Below, piece by piece: positions 30,282 to 41,849 of a stretch of DNA of 64,000 nt (position 1 is the stretch's first letter; every line of letters begins with the position of its first letter). This DNA comes from Adineta vaga (lineage: Eukaryota > Rotifera). The translations under genes and the position numbers were made by a program. Location: the NCBI GenBank assembly GCA_021613535.1, contig CP075494.1:11036001-11100000 (forward strand), read 5' to 3'. Under the pieces are notes generated by a model. The model made no database searches. It was not told the origin of the DNA and saw nothing but the letters and a program-made list of their open reading frames with translations.

Positions 30282-32172
30282 TAATGACAAATAATTTTAT
30301 TTGTTTTTTCTTCCTTCTCGTTCGGTTGTCACTAGTTCTCAGGCTTACAATAACATTCATAGATTGATATATTCTACTTATCATTTTTCTCTTTTATCGT
30401 CTTCTATTTTCTGCATATAACAGTAAGACTTGGTTCATGATCACTTTGTCTTATTCTTCTCCTTCTCTTGTGATGCATCGTTTGTATAGAGAAAGAAACT
30501 TTCCAATACATTTGACGTATTTGACCTGGTTTTTTACTCATTTGACGATCTTCTAACTGTTTAGTTTCTATAATCTTCAACGTCCGTTGTCTTACGCATA
30601 TCTAATAGGATAAAGAATCGAACTGTTTTATCGATGATGTGCAAACAGGTTTATCTTCGTTTTCTTCTTTTTGTTAACCTTGCTATTATTCTATACTTTG
30701 TGTTTTTTTTTGTTTATTAACAAAAAAACAGTTCAATAGAATTTATTTCATATAAAAGAAAAATAAACTCATTTGAATTTTATCTGAATATAGATCAAAC
30801 GTCATGTATGTCTCATACGTACGTTACTTGTATTGACGGCAATTTTTCTGAGTTTCTCAATCGATATATCTACAGGATAGATCAAGTTACTCTACATATT
30901 AGATGAAACTCTTTAGTTTATTTCAATAATCTAAGATTTTACCAATTTGTATTTAAGAATACACAATCAAGCAAAACTGAATCCGATCGATGCTTTTTAG
31001 AAAATGAGACGATTTCTAGCGGCACGAAAAGTAAAATTAAAAACAATTGAACGGAATATAACAAAGCATATGACCAGTCCAATCTATTTTGTCAATTCGT
31101 TTATTCACACACCAATCATGCAAAAACAAATTGATTTCTAGTTATCATCGTGAAAATTTACACATATTGAATTATCGCCATCATGAAATATCTTAATAAC
31201 GTCAAAATGATTCAGATCGTTCAAAAACTCCTGATTATTCTATCACTCTAAAAATTATTACAATATATGAACTGTCTTTTGTATTGATCATCGAATACAA
31301 TTTTAATTTTTGTTCAAATGATAGAATTCTTAATGACACTAGGTTATCTAAAAGTTGCAAAACCTGATATTGCTCTGATGCGTGACATTTCTGCAATTGT
31401 CGATCTGATCCATTGAGATATTGATATTTTAGATCGCAAAATAGATGATAATTAATAATTCCACGTAGAAGTTCTTTGTTATGCTTTAATCATTTGATAT
31501 GTGTTATCGATTAACATGTTTTTGTTCTTTAAATTAGTATAAAGGTATGAACACATAGTTGCTCTTTGAACGCAATTCATATTCTGTCGATCGATCAACC
31601 AATCAAGCAATTGGTATGAATTATTTAACATCCAACTGAGATAAAACGAATCGTGTGATTCTTCCTAATGATAAGAAGATCTGTAATTCCATCAAACTAA
31701 AATCATACTCCTAATGTTTTTCCGATCAACATGACAAGTAAACAACGAATAAACCATTTCAAAGCAGATGGTCACTTCTTCATCCTTCAATAATCTGTCA
31801 CAATTTAACCTGCTGTTTTCTTACACCAATTTTTCTAACAAGCATCTGTATCATTACATTGATCTCTAAATAAATATATGCCCAAAGGTATATCCAGCTC
31901 ATTAAAGAAAAGGAAAGTAAATACATATGTATCAATGTCTACTTCTTCCCTCTAGCATTGAGTACCTAGCCGGATTTTTGCTTGATTACTTTTCAAAAGT
32001 AGTCTGTGAATGAAAAAATGCTTTCTTATGCTTGATCAAGCAGAGACAAATCATCTTTTTTGTACATAAGTATGAACATACATATAAATAGAGAAGAAAA
32101 AAAAATCGAATGGAACTGTTACTCGGTCCAAGAAATACATCTGACAAATAAATAGAACAAGAAAAGAATTTT
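30282..32172. other. 1.9-kb convergent intergenic region
   Basis: Lies between the 3' ends of the SQD2-like gene and the Wnt gene. AT-rich, with no recognisable exon, RNA gene or repeat family. Confidence 0.45.
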
Positions 32173-33838
32173 TCATTTACAAAAATGTCGTTCAATTCGT
32201 TTTACACAACGTTTGCAACGTACTTCACAGCACCAATGAAATTGACAATCACAATCTTCTTCGATTGTTGAGATAATTGTTTCATATCCACGATCACAAC
32301 ATAAGACTGAACAACTTCCAGGTTCATTTCTGGTTAAATTACATTCACGTCCTTGTGTACCTAATGAACCAAGACGAGGATTTTTTTCACAAAACGATGG
32401 AGATGTATGAATGTGGATAAGATCAGTTGTATTGAAATCCTTTTGTGATGATTTTCGTGGTTTAAGAAGATTCAAATGACGATTGAGTCGTACTTGTGTT
32501 GCACTTGCATATTTTGTTCGTAAATCCGAACCAATCAGACGAAAGTCAGGTAATGTACGCCAACAAACACGTAATGTACATGATCCACTAACACCATGGC
32601 ATTTACATGTTAATTGAACATTACGTTCAACAGCCTAAAATAAATTTTCATTAATATGAATAAAAAAAACCTTTTCTTCTTCTTCTGTTCTTACCTGTCT
32701 TCCAGCTTCATTATTATGTAAATTAACCATTCGAACAATACGACGACGAGTAATAAACATTTCTTGTCGATCAATAAATGACATACTAACATTACGACCG
32801 AATTTTAAATCATCTGAACATCCACCCCATTCAAAACCATCTGTTACAGCCTTATTCAAAGGTGTTGTTGATATTGCTCGTATAGATCGACTTCTTGCTT
32901 GACTTTTATCACAGCCGCATTCTGTTAATTCACCTTTCGCACAAGCCTTTGCAATATTATGCATGACTGCCGCTGATGTAAGTGCATAGATGAAAGCTAT
33001 TTCAGGTGTTTCTAGAAAAAAAAATGTACATAAATATACATCACTTCAGGTGGTCTAATTATCCTCTCTCTCTCTCTCTTCCTGTCGCTGAACATATTGT
33101 TTGGGAAGAAAAGAAAGAGTAAGATCAGGGTCTTATCGAATGGTATGTTTTAGCTTCAAGGCAAATTGAACGAAGAGTATTCTTGTCTCGAGTTGTATAT
33201 CGATGACGACATCAAATAAAAGAGAAAAACTTCAACGATACATGATGTAATATAATTACATGTTCTCAATATTCACTGACAACTTCTTCTTCCTCTACAG
33301 TTAGAAACAGAAATCTTACTTCTTGCAATTAATTTTCCAAAAACTTCAGGTTGATTAAAAAGTGAACAATTCCATCGTTGATTCCGAAATTGATATTGAC
33401 ATTCATCAATAGCTAAACGTATTGAACGAGTAATAATTGAGAATATTTTTGGATTATTTTGACATTGAAGACGTTGTTCAATAGTTAAAAAAGTTAATGA
33501 TGTACAGAATTGTTTTTGTTCAATTGAACGTTGAGACGATGACCATAGTTGAAATGAAGGTAAACCAAGAGACCTAGAACAAAATTGACATGTTAAAAGA
33601 AGAAACGAATTTGACAGATCAAAGAAGTCGAGTACAAACGATAGAACGTTCGTTTTTCTCACCACAGCTTGCTTAAGAACTAGCAAAATGTGTGAGAATG
33701 CTCTTTGATGTGATCTTGACTTCAAAAACAATCTCTCCTACTGAGACATATCTCAGATACTTACCACCAAAATCCATCACAATATTGAATAAGAATAATA
33801 ACAATGAAGATATATTGGTGATAATGTAGAAGATGCAT
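32173..33838 (-). CDS. WNT: Wnt family secreted ligand
   Basis: Lipid-modified signalling protein acting through Frizzled/LRP receptors. Four exons: the first encodes a signal peptide (MHLLHYHQYIFIVIILIQYC); the next begins within WWSLGLPSF; then KTPEIAFIYALTSAAVMHN; then the last exon to the stop. The palmitoleoylation-site motif is intact: CKCHGVSGSCTLRVCW, where the Ser is modified by Porcupine. Other Wnt hallmarks are WNCSLF, FEWGGCSDDLKFG, NLHNNEAGR, GTQGRECNLT and the Cys-rich tail ending FHWCCEVRCKRC...HFCK. WGGCSDD and LGSLGTQGRECN are most like Wnt16, with Wnt4 next, but subfamily assignment needs a tree. The first Met follows an in-frame TAA closely (TAATG), supporting this start. 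Confidence 0.93.
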
Positions 33839-35103
33839 TAGATATGTATATAAATTGAACAAATGACAAATTTTTCTTGTCTACGACAAACACACCTATA
33901 TGTATGTATGTATGTATGTGTATATAAGAGAGAATAGGATAAAGTGAACATTTCTCTACCTTTTATAACAAGAGCAATAGAGAGGAAGCCAATCTGTATG
34001 GACAAATTTTTCTTTTCTCTCTCTCTCTCATGACGAAAAAAAAGAGGAGAGTAAAGTGAAAGTGATGCGATTATATTCAAGAAAAAATTGATTGGTCTTT
34101 AAAAATTTCAAAAGAAATAAAACATCCGGTCTACAGATTGCTGGTTTCAAACAAAAAACTTTCAAGTGATTAAATGCAATCAATTCCCTCGTGAGTTTAT
34201 TGAACAATGTTAATCTTTTTTCGTCTACTTGTTCGTTATACTCTAACTTCAAAGTCGAATTTCATGCTGATTAGTGATTAAATTGCTCGATTGAATATAT
34301 GCATGCATGAGTTCAATATCATCAATGTCATTACATCTGTCCACTTTTTCCTCTTTCGTCTTCTCATCATTAAACCTTTGAAGAAATTTCCACAGCTGTG
34401 TGTCGATATTAGATCATCATATTTTGACAGGAAGTGAGGTATCATAACGTTCATGTGACAATAAAACGAAACTTTTTGAGCAATGTTTATATCCCGCTAG
34501 TACCAGCTTGTTTCAACCTTTAAAGAAGAAAAGTTTTTATCACCTTAATCGTGTCGATTAATCAGACAAGTGTCAAGTGATAATAAAACAACGACGATGA
34601 CTTCTTCTCTCCGGGACATAAATGATTCATATCGCGCAACCGGCTTAGTTTAGTTGTTTAATTTTTGTCTTGAGATTGTATCGTGATGTTTGTATATTTG
34701 TTAGAAAAACAGTTTGCGATTATGATCGAACCACAGGAAGATTCTTTTGAAAACAAATAAGATCATGAGACATGATGTCGAATACTTTCATAGACAATTT
34801 CGAAACGAACGAAAATTTGTCTAATCGTTAATGACTTTGTCAAAGATAATTAACATTAGTATCAACTAATTGCTTTTTCATGAGATTTAATTGATGGTTA
34901 AAATATAGCTTTCGTTCGATTGATAGGAGAAACAATGTATTGATTTTTTATTGACCTTATTGTTTAGAAGATAGAAGAGAGAACAAAAAAAAATCAGAAA
35001 GGTTTGCTTTGATAATAATGTCAAGTGATTTCTTTCGATCGTATGTGATGTTAAATGAGAAAATTTAAAAATAAAAACTGTTTCAAGTGTTTTTATAATC
35101 ATA
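33839..35103. other. 1.3-kb intergenic region upstream of the Wnt gene
   Basis: Probably the Wnt promoter and the 3' UTR of the lectin/glycosyltransferase gene. It contains a (TATG)n microsatellite and a short CT repeat near 34018-34030. No exon was recognised. Confidence 0.45.
33899..33919 (+). repeat. (TATG)n microsatellite
   Basis: About five tandem TATG units within the likely 5' region of the Wnt gene. Confidence 0.85.
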
Positions 35104-36651
35104 TTATGGACAGTTGAAAGGTTGACCACAAGTTTTACTATGTCCACCACCTGATCTTAAGACATTTTGCTGCCATGTCCATAAAATTTCTGGATCTAAG
35201 CCATGTAAAACAAGATAATAATTTACAAGACATTCAATAGCACAATCGCCGGCACCAGGTGTATCACATCCATTGTCACCAACGGTACCTTCACATACTA
35301 TTGTATTATATTTTGCTTGTTTCCATACATTTTTATATTGACCAGTAATGATACGAACTAGATCTGAAAATTCTAAATACATATTCAAATAAGTTTGCAT
35401 ATTTGATAAAGTACCATAAGCGATTTGATCCGTTACACCTGTACGTATTCGTCCATCATGATGTGAACACCAATAGTAGTGTTCTCTAAAAGGATGAGGT
35501 AGAAAAATTCGTGCTTCATTATCGAAAGCACTGAAAGTAGGCAGATCAGGAATAGTTCCCCAAAAATCTGTATCTGGTCGAAGACGAAGCACATAATCAT
35601 ATGTAATACCTTCCGATAACATGTAATTTCGCATTAATTGACCTGCTAAATATACTGTTTTAAGTTGTGATTGTAAACGATTTAATTTAGTACCACATTG
35701 TTTTATTTCTGAAGCATCAACTCCAGAAAATTTTTCTTCTATTTCATTGACATGTCGAACACGAGCAATCTTTAAATTTTCTTTATAACATTTTTGTAAT
35801 TCTGCAAGAACCGTCTCGTTATTTACGAGAGTATTGCGAGGAAGATACGCGTCTTCCACGTATGTAAAGACAAAAACATCCACTGAATTGTTATATTTTT
35901 GTTGCCATTTCTTTACAATCTTCTCAGTATGCGAAAGACATGCTACAGTATTTGTACGAAAGAAACCAGCAATTACCATTGCCAATCGAGGATTTTTTCC
36001 TTTACTACTCGTGATCATCTGTGTGGGCATTGTATGAGATTGATAGATAACTTCAGGATGTAATATGCATACTTGTTTTAAACTTTCTCTCTGAGCATAG
36101 ATTGCTAATAAACCAGAATCTTCAATTGATAAAAATGGAGAATTTTTAGTTGTGCTAAGTTTTTTACATTGCGGTAATAAACTAGAAGTCCATGTTGTTT
36201 TCCATTCTGATAGAAATGTCGGTTTTATACGAACTCGAAGAACTCCATTGAACGTTATATCAACAATGCGTTCACCAGGCCATGAGTCACCAGTTGATGT
36301 AGAAAAGAGTGATTTTTCGAATAGATATGTTGATGTGAACGTATTACTACTTTGTATATAACGAAGGTTACCTGATGATTCTAATCGCAGAATAAATTGC
36401 CCATTTGGTGACCTAAGTTCTGGATGTGTCATATTCAACGGATTTTTTAGTGTTAACTGCGATCGATTTTTAACAACGGATTTACTTATCAGTGAAGAAT
36501 ATCCTTTATTTAGAGACATTTGTAATGTTAATTGATATAAATAAGAAAGTTTTGATCTGTCAAAGAATATGTAATAGATAATAATTAAACAAAATACTGC
36601 AGACAAGATGAATATCATGACGCAAATCGATCTAAGATGGGTCTTCATCAT
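35104..36651 (-). CDS. Intronless type II membrane protein: B-lectin-like plus glycosyltransferase-like
   Basis: A single exon of 515 residues. A short cytosolic N-terminus and one signal-anchor helix (ICVMIFILSAVFCLIIIYYI) predict a Golgi-type type II protein. Residues about 75-200 contain repeated strand motifs (FILRLESSGNLRYI, GVLRVRIKP, SGLLAIYAQ) like the beta-prism B-lectin fold of mannose-binding lectins. The C-terminal half resembles a glycosyltransferase: RLAMVIAGFFRT, VDVFVFTYVED, and YDYVLRLRPDTDFWG, containing a D-x-D that could hold a metal. A late Cys-rich segment follows (GDNGCDTPGAGDCAIECL). I do not recognise an orthologue, and both domain calls are by pattern only. Absence of introns, unlike its neighbours, fits retroposition or horizontal gain. 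The start is a Met pair at the 5' end. Confidence 0.65.
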   Translation of the reverse strand: MMKTHLRSICVMIFILSAVFCLIIIYYIFFDRSKLSYLYQLTLQMSLNKGYSSLISKSVVKNRSQLTLKNPLNMTHPELRSPNGQFILRLESSGNLRYIQSSNTFTSTYLFEKSLFSTSTGDSWPGERIVDITFNGVLRVRIKPTFLSEWKTTWTSSLLPQCKKLSTTKNSPFLSIEDSGLLAIYAQRESLKQVCILHPEVIYQSHTMPTQMITSSKGKNPRLAMVIAGFFRTNTVACLSHTEKIVKKWQQKYNNSVDVFVFTYVEDAYLPRNTLVNNETVLAELQKCYKENLKIARVRHVNEIEEKFSGVDASEIKQCGTKLNRLQSQLKTVYLAGQLMRNYMLSEGITYDYVLRLRPDTDFWGTIPDLPTFSAFDNEARIFLPHPFREHYYWCSHHDGRIRTGVTDQIAYGTLSNMQTYLNMYLEFSDLVRIITGQYKNVWKQAKYNTIVCEGTVGDNGCDTPGAGDCAIECLVNYYLVLHGLDPEILWTWQQNVLRSGGGHSKTCGQPFNCP

Positions 36652-37413
36652 TTTATGAAATGGTAGTAAATTAAACCTGAAATAAAAGATATGAAGTGTA
36701 GCGTGTATTTTGAGTGAAATTTCAGTTTGAATGCGTTCATATACTGTTCTTCAACGTACGTCGTTGATTACAGTATAGAATGTCTAATATCTACTGCTAG
36801 GGTTTTATTTGATGATGATGAAAAATACACACCACATCAGACCGACTATAGAGGATAAAACGAACGCATATGTATGATCGATCGAATCGAGAGTTGAGAC
36901 ATGATACAGTGAAATGATGATACGTGATCGAATAGATATCATCATGAAGAAAGAAACATATCTGATCGAGAGAAAAGAAGAATAAGAGAAACACTATGAA
37001 CGCTCTCGTAAAATTCATTTTTAAAATTATCAATGAAAACTTTAGTATAATTTTAAAAAAATCTAAACTTATAATAAATAACAAAACGGATGACAGTCAA
37101 GAAAAGCTGTCGCGCGGCTGCCGGGCCGCTGCGGACATCTCTGCATCATAACTCTTTTTTTGACAGAAATAGGCAAAGAAACACTTTGTCGAAGTAGAAC
37201 ATAAATAAATAAGTTTCTCCTTTTCTTATATTGTTTAAGTGACATATTCTTGGTTCTCGCTGTCATGAACGATTCATTAGCATAAAGTAGCGCCCTCTAT
37301 TATTGATTCTCATGATATACTTCTATCAACCATTCAAGTTCTTCTCGGATATTTTTAATATTTTACGTACCAAAGAAAACAGGCAGAGAAAGAAGAAAAC
37401 TACGATTTCAATC
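36652..37413. other. Divergent intergenic region with a GC-rich element
   Basis: Shared upstream region of the lectin/glycosyltransferase gene (minus) and COA6 (plus). Mostly AT-rich, but 37107-37134 is almost pure G+C and includes a GCGGC/GCCGC inverted repeat (37114-37118 with 37125-37129). Confidence 0.5.
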
Positions 37414-37668
37414 ATGTCTATTATTGATAAACAATATCGTGAAAAATGTTGGCTAGCACGTGATGATTATTGGAAATGTCTCGATCTGAGTAAAGAAGAA
37501 AAAGACAAATGTTTAAAACTCCGTCAACTATTTGAAACAAGTTGTCCAGCAACTTGGGTAACACATTTTGATCAAAAACGTGAATATGATATATTTAAAC
37601 GACAACTTGCAAGTGGACAAGTCGAAACAGATAAATTAAAATCTATCAAAAAACAATCAACATCTTGA
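37414..37668 (+). CDS. COA6: Cytochrome c oxidase assembly factor 6
   Basis: COA6 is an intermembrane-space twin-Cys protein needed for copper delivery to cytochrome oxidase subunit 2. It is a single exon of 84 residues. The coiled-coil-helix pattern is complete: CWLARDDYWKC (C-x9-C) and CLKLRQLFETSC (C-x10-C), then PATWVTHFDQKREYDIFK as in human COA6. The start is the Met of MSIIDKQYREKC; the frame is open upstream but that part lacks similarity. Length matches the short human isoform. Confidence 0.93.
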   Translation: MSIIDKQYREKCWLARDDYWKCLDLSKEEKDKCLKLRQLFETSCPATWVTHFDQKREYDIFKRQLASGQVETDKLKSIKKQSTS

Positions 37669-37857
37669 TTTTTATTGAAATAACAGTCCGTTGAATGTTC
37701 CAGTAGTTGTTCTTTTTCCGAATAAAAATCTATACCATTTAGGTAATTTATTGAATTTGTTTTCTTTATTTATTTCATGAAGTGAACAATTTATTTTCGA
37801 TCCTATCATCACACTTACATATCACTAATTAATATGAAGGTAGGTTATCTAAATATC

Positions 37858-38361
37858 TTATTTGATTTTGATTTTGAAACTCTTATTTGTAATTGCTGAA
37901 ATTACCGATCGAATTGTTAGTATGAATGTAATACAAGTTAAAACAAAGAGAATTGTATGTTCCGTATCAGGAATTACTTCATGGTCTCTGAATGGAGGTA
38001 AAATTCGATGATGATGCGCATGATACTGTTGATACTGTTCTAATTTTTTACCACTTTCATCCATATACCAAAGACCTTTCCGAAAAAAATAAGGTAACCA
38101 CCATGTAAAGATCTGTCCAACAGTAAAGAGCATTAGATAAGGTATATAGAGTAACATTGCCCATTTAATTCGATGATAATAAACATAAGCAGCGGCTAGA
38201 TGAGGTAAGGAATTGATTTGAACTGTTAGAAAATATGCATTCGTACCAAATAATTGACGATGATGACTATGTGTTGTATAGTTTTTGATTTCTAATTGCC
38301 ATGCAAGATATTCATAGAGAAATAGAATCAATTGAAATATACATACATTTAATAACGACAT
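37858..38361 (-). CDS. Four-helix membrane protein of unknown function
   Basis: An intronless frame of 167 residues with about four hydrophobic segments: LNVCIFQLILFLYEYLAW, LPHLAAAYVYY, WAMLLYIPYLMLFTVGQIF and HTILFVLTCITFILTI. Between helices 3 and 4 lies a polar loop with clustered histidines (YHAHHHRILPPFRDHEVIPDTEH). The pattern WWLPYFF ... HRILP ... D..IPDT.H recalls small uncharacterised membrane proteins of bacteria, but that is memory-level resemblance only. It converges on COA6, with stops about 190 bp apart. The start at 38361 is the only Met near the 5' end and has no strong context signal. Confidence 0.6.
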   Translation of the reverse strand: MSLLNVCIFQLILFLYEYLAWQLEIKNYTTHSHHRQLFGTNAYFLTVQINSLPHLAAAYVYYHRIKWAMLLYIPYLMLFTVGQIFTWWLPYFFRKGLWYMDESGKKLEQYQQYHAHHHRILPPFRDHEVIPDTEHTILFVLTCITFILTIRSVISAITNKSFKIKIK

Positions 38362-38502
38362 TTTGGATTTTGTTTCGCGATAAGTATCCTATGAGTATTT
38401 ATACATGAAAAAAATGACGGCTTTTTTCTGATGCAATGTTAATATTCTTTATCTATGACAATTGTATACATTTGTTTATCGGTTGGTTCTTATGTTCGTT
38501 AT

Positions 38503-39390
38503 TTACAATAATGGACTTTGCTGTGACATTGATAGTTGTAGATAATTTTGTATTGCTTCTATGCCCATTTTACAGATATGTAATGGTGGACAAGTTAAAG
38601 GATTCTCATCAATATTCGTTGATAAAGGATTAAGTGTCCAATCTAAATGCTTCAATTGCCCAAAACGATCTGGTAAACTTTTCAATTGATTCCTTCCTAA
38701 CCATAATGTTTGTAATTGAGTTAAATCACAAAGAATATCAGGCCATTCATTTAAACTATTTCTGAATAATAATAATGTTTGTAAATATTTCAATTTCACT
38801 AATGAACATGGTAAAATTTCGATTTGATTACAACTTAAATCGAGAAATTTCAATCTTTTCATATGACATATAACAAATGGAAAGACTTGAAAACAATTCG
38901 ACGCTAAATGTAAACTTTCTAATCGTATTAATGCTTGAAATGACAATGGTAATGTTTGTAATTTATTGCATGATACTGTTAAACATTCAAGATTTCTCAA
39001 TTCACTGATTTCATTTGGTAAAGATGTTAAAGCATTAACATCAAGATTAAGAATACGTAAACGATACAGATAGCCAATTTCACGTGGAAGATAATCAAGA
39101 CGAAAGTCTAAACCAGATAGGTGTTCAATAGATAAATCAAGGATTTCTAATTCAGATAAACGAAAGATTTCTGAAAAGATAAATGAATTTTTAGATGAAC
39201 ATGTTTCTTGTCTCTTACTCCTACCTGATGAAATTGGTAAAACAGAACGACCACTTAATTTCAATCGTCGTTTATTTCTTTCAACTTGATAAGTATTCGA
39301 ATGAGATATAAGAGCTTTAAATTTCGATACAGCCATTAAAACTGTAAAACTAGCAGCCGCACGACGAACAGTAATGATATTTCGATACAT
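38503..39390 (-). CDS. Leucine-rich repeat protein
   Basis: A single exon; from the Met at 39390 it encodes 295 residues (an upstream Met at 39459 is also in frame). About eight typical 23-residue LRRs are visible, for example LRILNLDVNALTSLPNEISE, LECLTVSCNKLQTLPLSFQA and LQTLWLGRNQLKSLPDRFGQ. A capping motif follows (NPLTCPPLHICKMGIEAIQNYL), shared by many intracellular SHOC2/LRRC-type proteins. There is no signal peptide or transmembrane helix, so it is likely cytosolic or a scaffold. The N-terminus is basic. The last repeat is slightly irregular (WTLNPLSTNIDENPL), as if one repeat had partly duplicated. Orthology is not resolved. Confidence 0.8.
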   Translation of the reverse strand: MYRNIITVRRAAASFTVLMAVSKFKALISHSNTYQVERNKRRLKLSGRSVLPISSGRSKRQETCSSKNSFIFSEIFRLSELEILDLSIEHLSGLDFRLDYLPREIGYLYRLRILNLDVNALTSLPNEISELRNLECLTVSCNKLQTLPLSFQALIRLESLHLASNCFQVFPFVICHMKRLKFLDLSCNQIEILPCSLVKLKYLQTLLLFRNSLNEWPDILCDLTQLQTLWLGRNQLKSLPDRFGQLKHLDWTLNPLSTNIDENPLTCPPLHICKMGIEAIQNYLQLSMSQQSPLL

Positions 39391-39459
39391 CTTGATAGTA
39401 TTTCTTTCTCTTTGTTCTAATGTAGAAGTGAAATTATTTATGAGAAAGAAAATATTCAC

Positions 39460-39847
39460 ACTAAATTGAAAGGTGTTATTTTTATTAATAGTTCATTTCC
39501 GTCCAAATGACAAAACATAGAATTTCTTGTCAAGAATAAGTTTGATTGTTACAGTTACAGATTTGTTCATCAAAATGAATCATTGATATGCAGACATAAA
39601 TAATAAAAAGATTTTCTTCTGATTTTTTGTTTCGGTTGATGGTTATTTTTTTTCTTAAATCCTCTTCTTTTTTTGTTTCTTCAAAGAATATAACAAAACA
39701 CACTAGCTCACTGTTTTCACATGAATAATACATACAAAAAACAATGGAAAAAAACCAACACACACACATATAGAGAATTTTACGCATGTTTCTGTATTGA
39801 TTATTATGTGAATGGCTAGTGAGTCCAGAACCAATTGTTGAATCATT
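39460..39847. other. Intergenic, LRR promoter and RPS5 3' UTR
   Basis: A short AT-rich spacer between two minus-strand genes. An open frame at 39530-39787 has no protein-like composition and was not called. Confidence 0.4.
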
Positions 39848-40860
<1,013 letters not shown>

Positions 40861-41849
40861 GATGATATGATTATAAGTTTGGAATTTTTTACACACGGAT
40901 CTAAAAAAAAATAGATATGAAAGATTATATAGAATAGAATTAAGTAAGTATGCGTTTTTTGTTTTTTATTTATTATTTGTATGTGAATCGATTTCTATAG
41001 CCATGTTATATTGCATGTTTAAAAGTCCTCATATTCGTCTTTGATGGATTGTGATTGGTCGATGAAAAAGTCCAGCAAATATCGAGGTTTTTCTCGTTTT
41101 GGATCGATGTCAGAACAGGAAAAAAAATGATGCGAATGCGAAGTGAGTGTGTAACATACGTGTTGTTCTTCTTCGTGATTAATCAATCAACCTTATGCTC
41201 ACCCTTATCGGTCAATAGATCGAATGATTGAGATTCTTTTTCTCTTCTTCTTCTTCTTATTATATTGTTATTATTACATAAAAGAAACCGTAGAATTGCA
41301 AGTTTTAAAAGATCTTTTTCATAGGAAATTAATATATTTTCTCTATCCATACGATGTTAATGTTCTACAATGAACTATTTCCTTCATGTCATAGTTTAAA
41401 AATCCATTGTAGGATGCTTCTCTTCCCTTTCATGTATAACAGTGACATTGGAGTTGGACTATTTAATGGAATTAATAATGTCACAACCATTATCAACAAT
41501 GTATTTCTCTTGAGGAAAGTGAAGGTGGAAGTGAGAGAGTATGTAGTCATCATCGTCCTGAATAAATTCAATAGGCGACAATTGATTTTACGCAAGACAC
41601 ACACGATAAATGCGTTGATTTACCTATAGGTTAAAGCATGAAGAAAAAAGAAAGAGAGAAATAATTCTCGTCGCTTGATGTAATCTTTCTATATAGTAAG
41701 TTGAGCGGTCGACAAATATATACAGATGAAAAGAGAAAGAACAAAATGGACAACCTGACACAATTTATTTTTCTTTCAACAATGTACAACATACGAACAA
41801 TGAAGATATAAAATTTATGTTCTATTTATCACACGTCTCTATTTTTTAG
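40861..41849. other. Divergent intergenic region, RPS5 and winged-helix/PNP gene
   Basis: Holds the RPS5 promoter on the left. On the right a TTTTTTAG acceptor-like sequence abuts the next start codon. No exon was recognised; an open frame at 41354-41629 lacks coding character. Confidence 0.45.

Noticed and set aside
37069-37266. Minus-strand ORF spanning the GC-rich element
   Set aside because: Short, basic, no family resemblance; it lies in a shared upstream region.
41354-41629. Overlapping open frames on both strands
   Set aside because: Neither shows protein-like composition or usable splice joins; likely chance frames.
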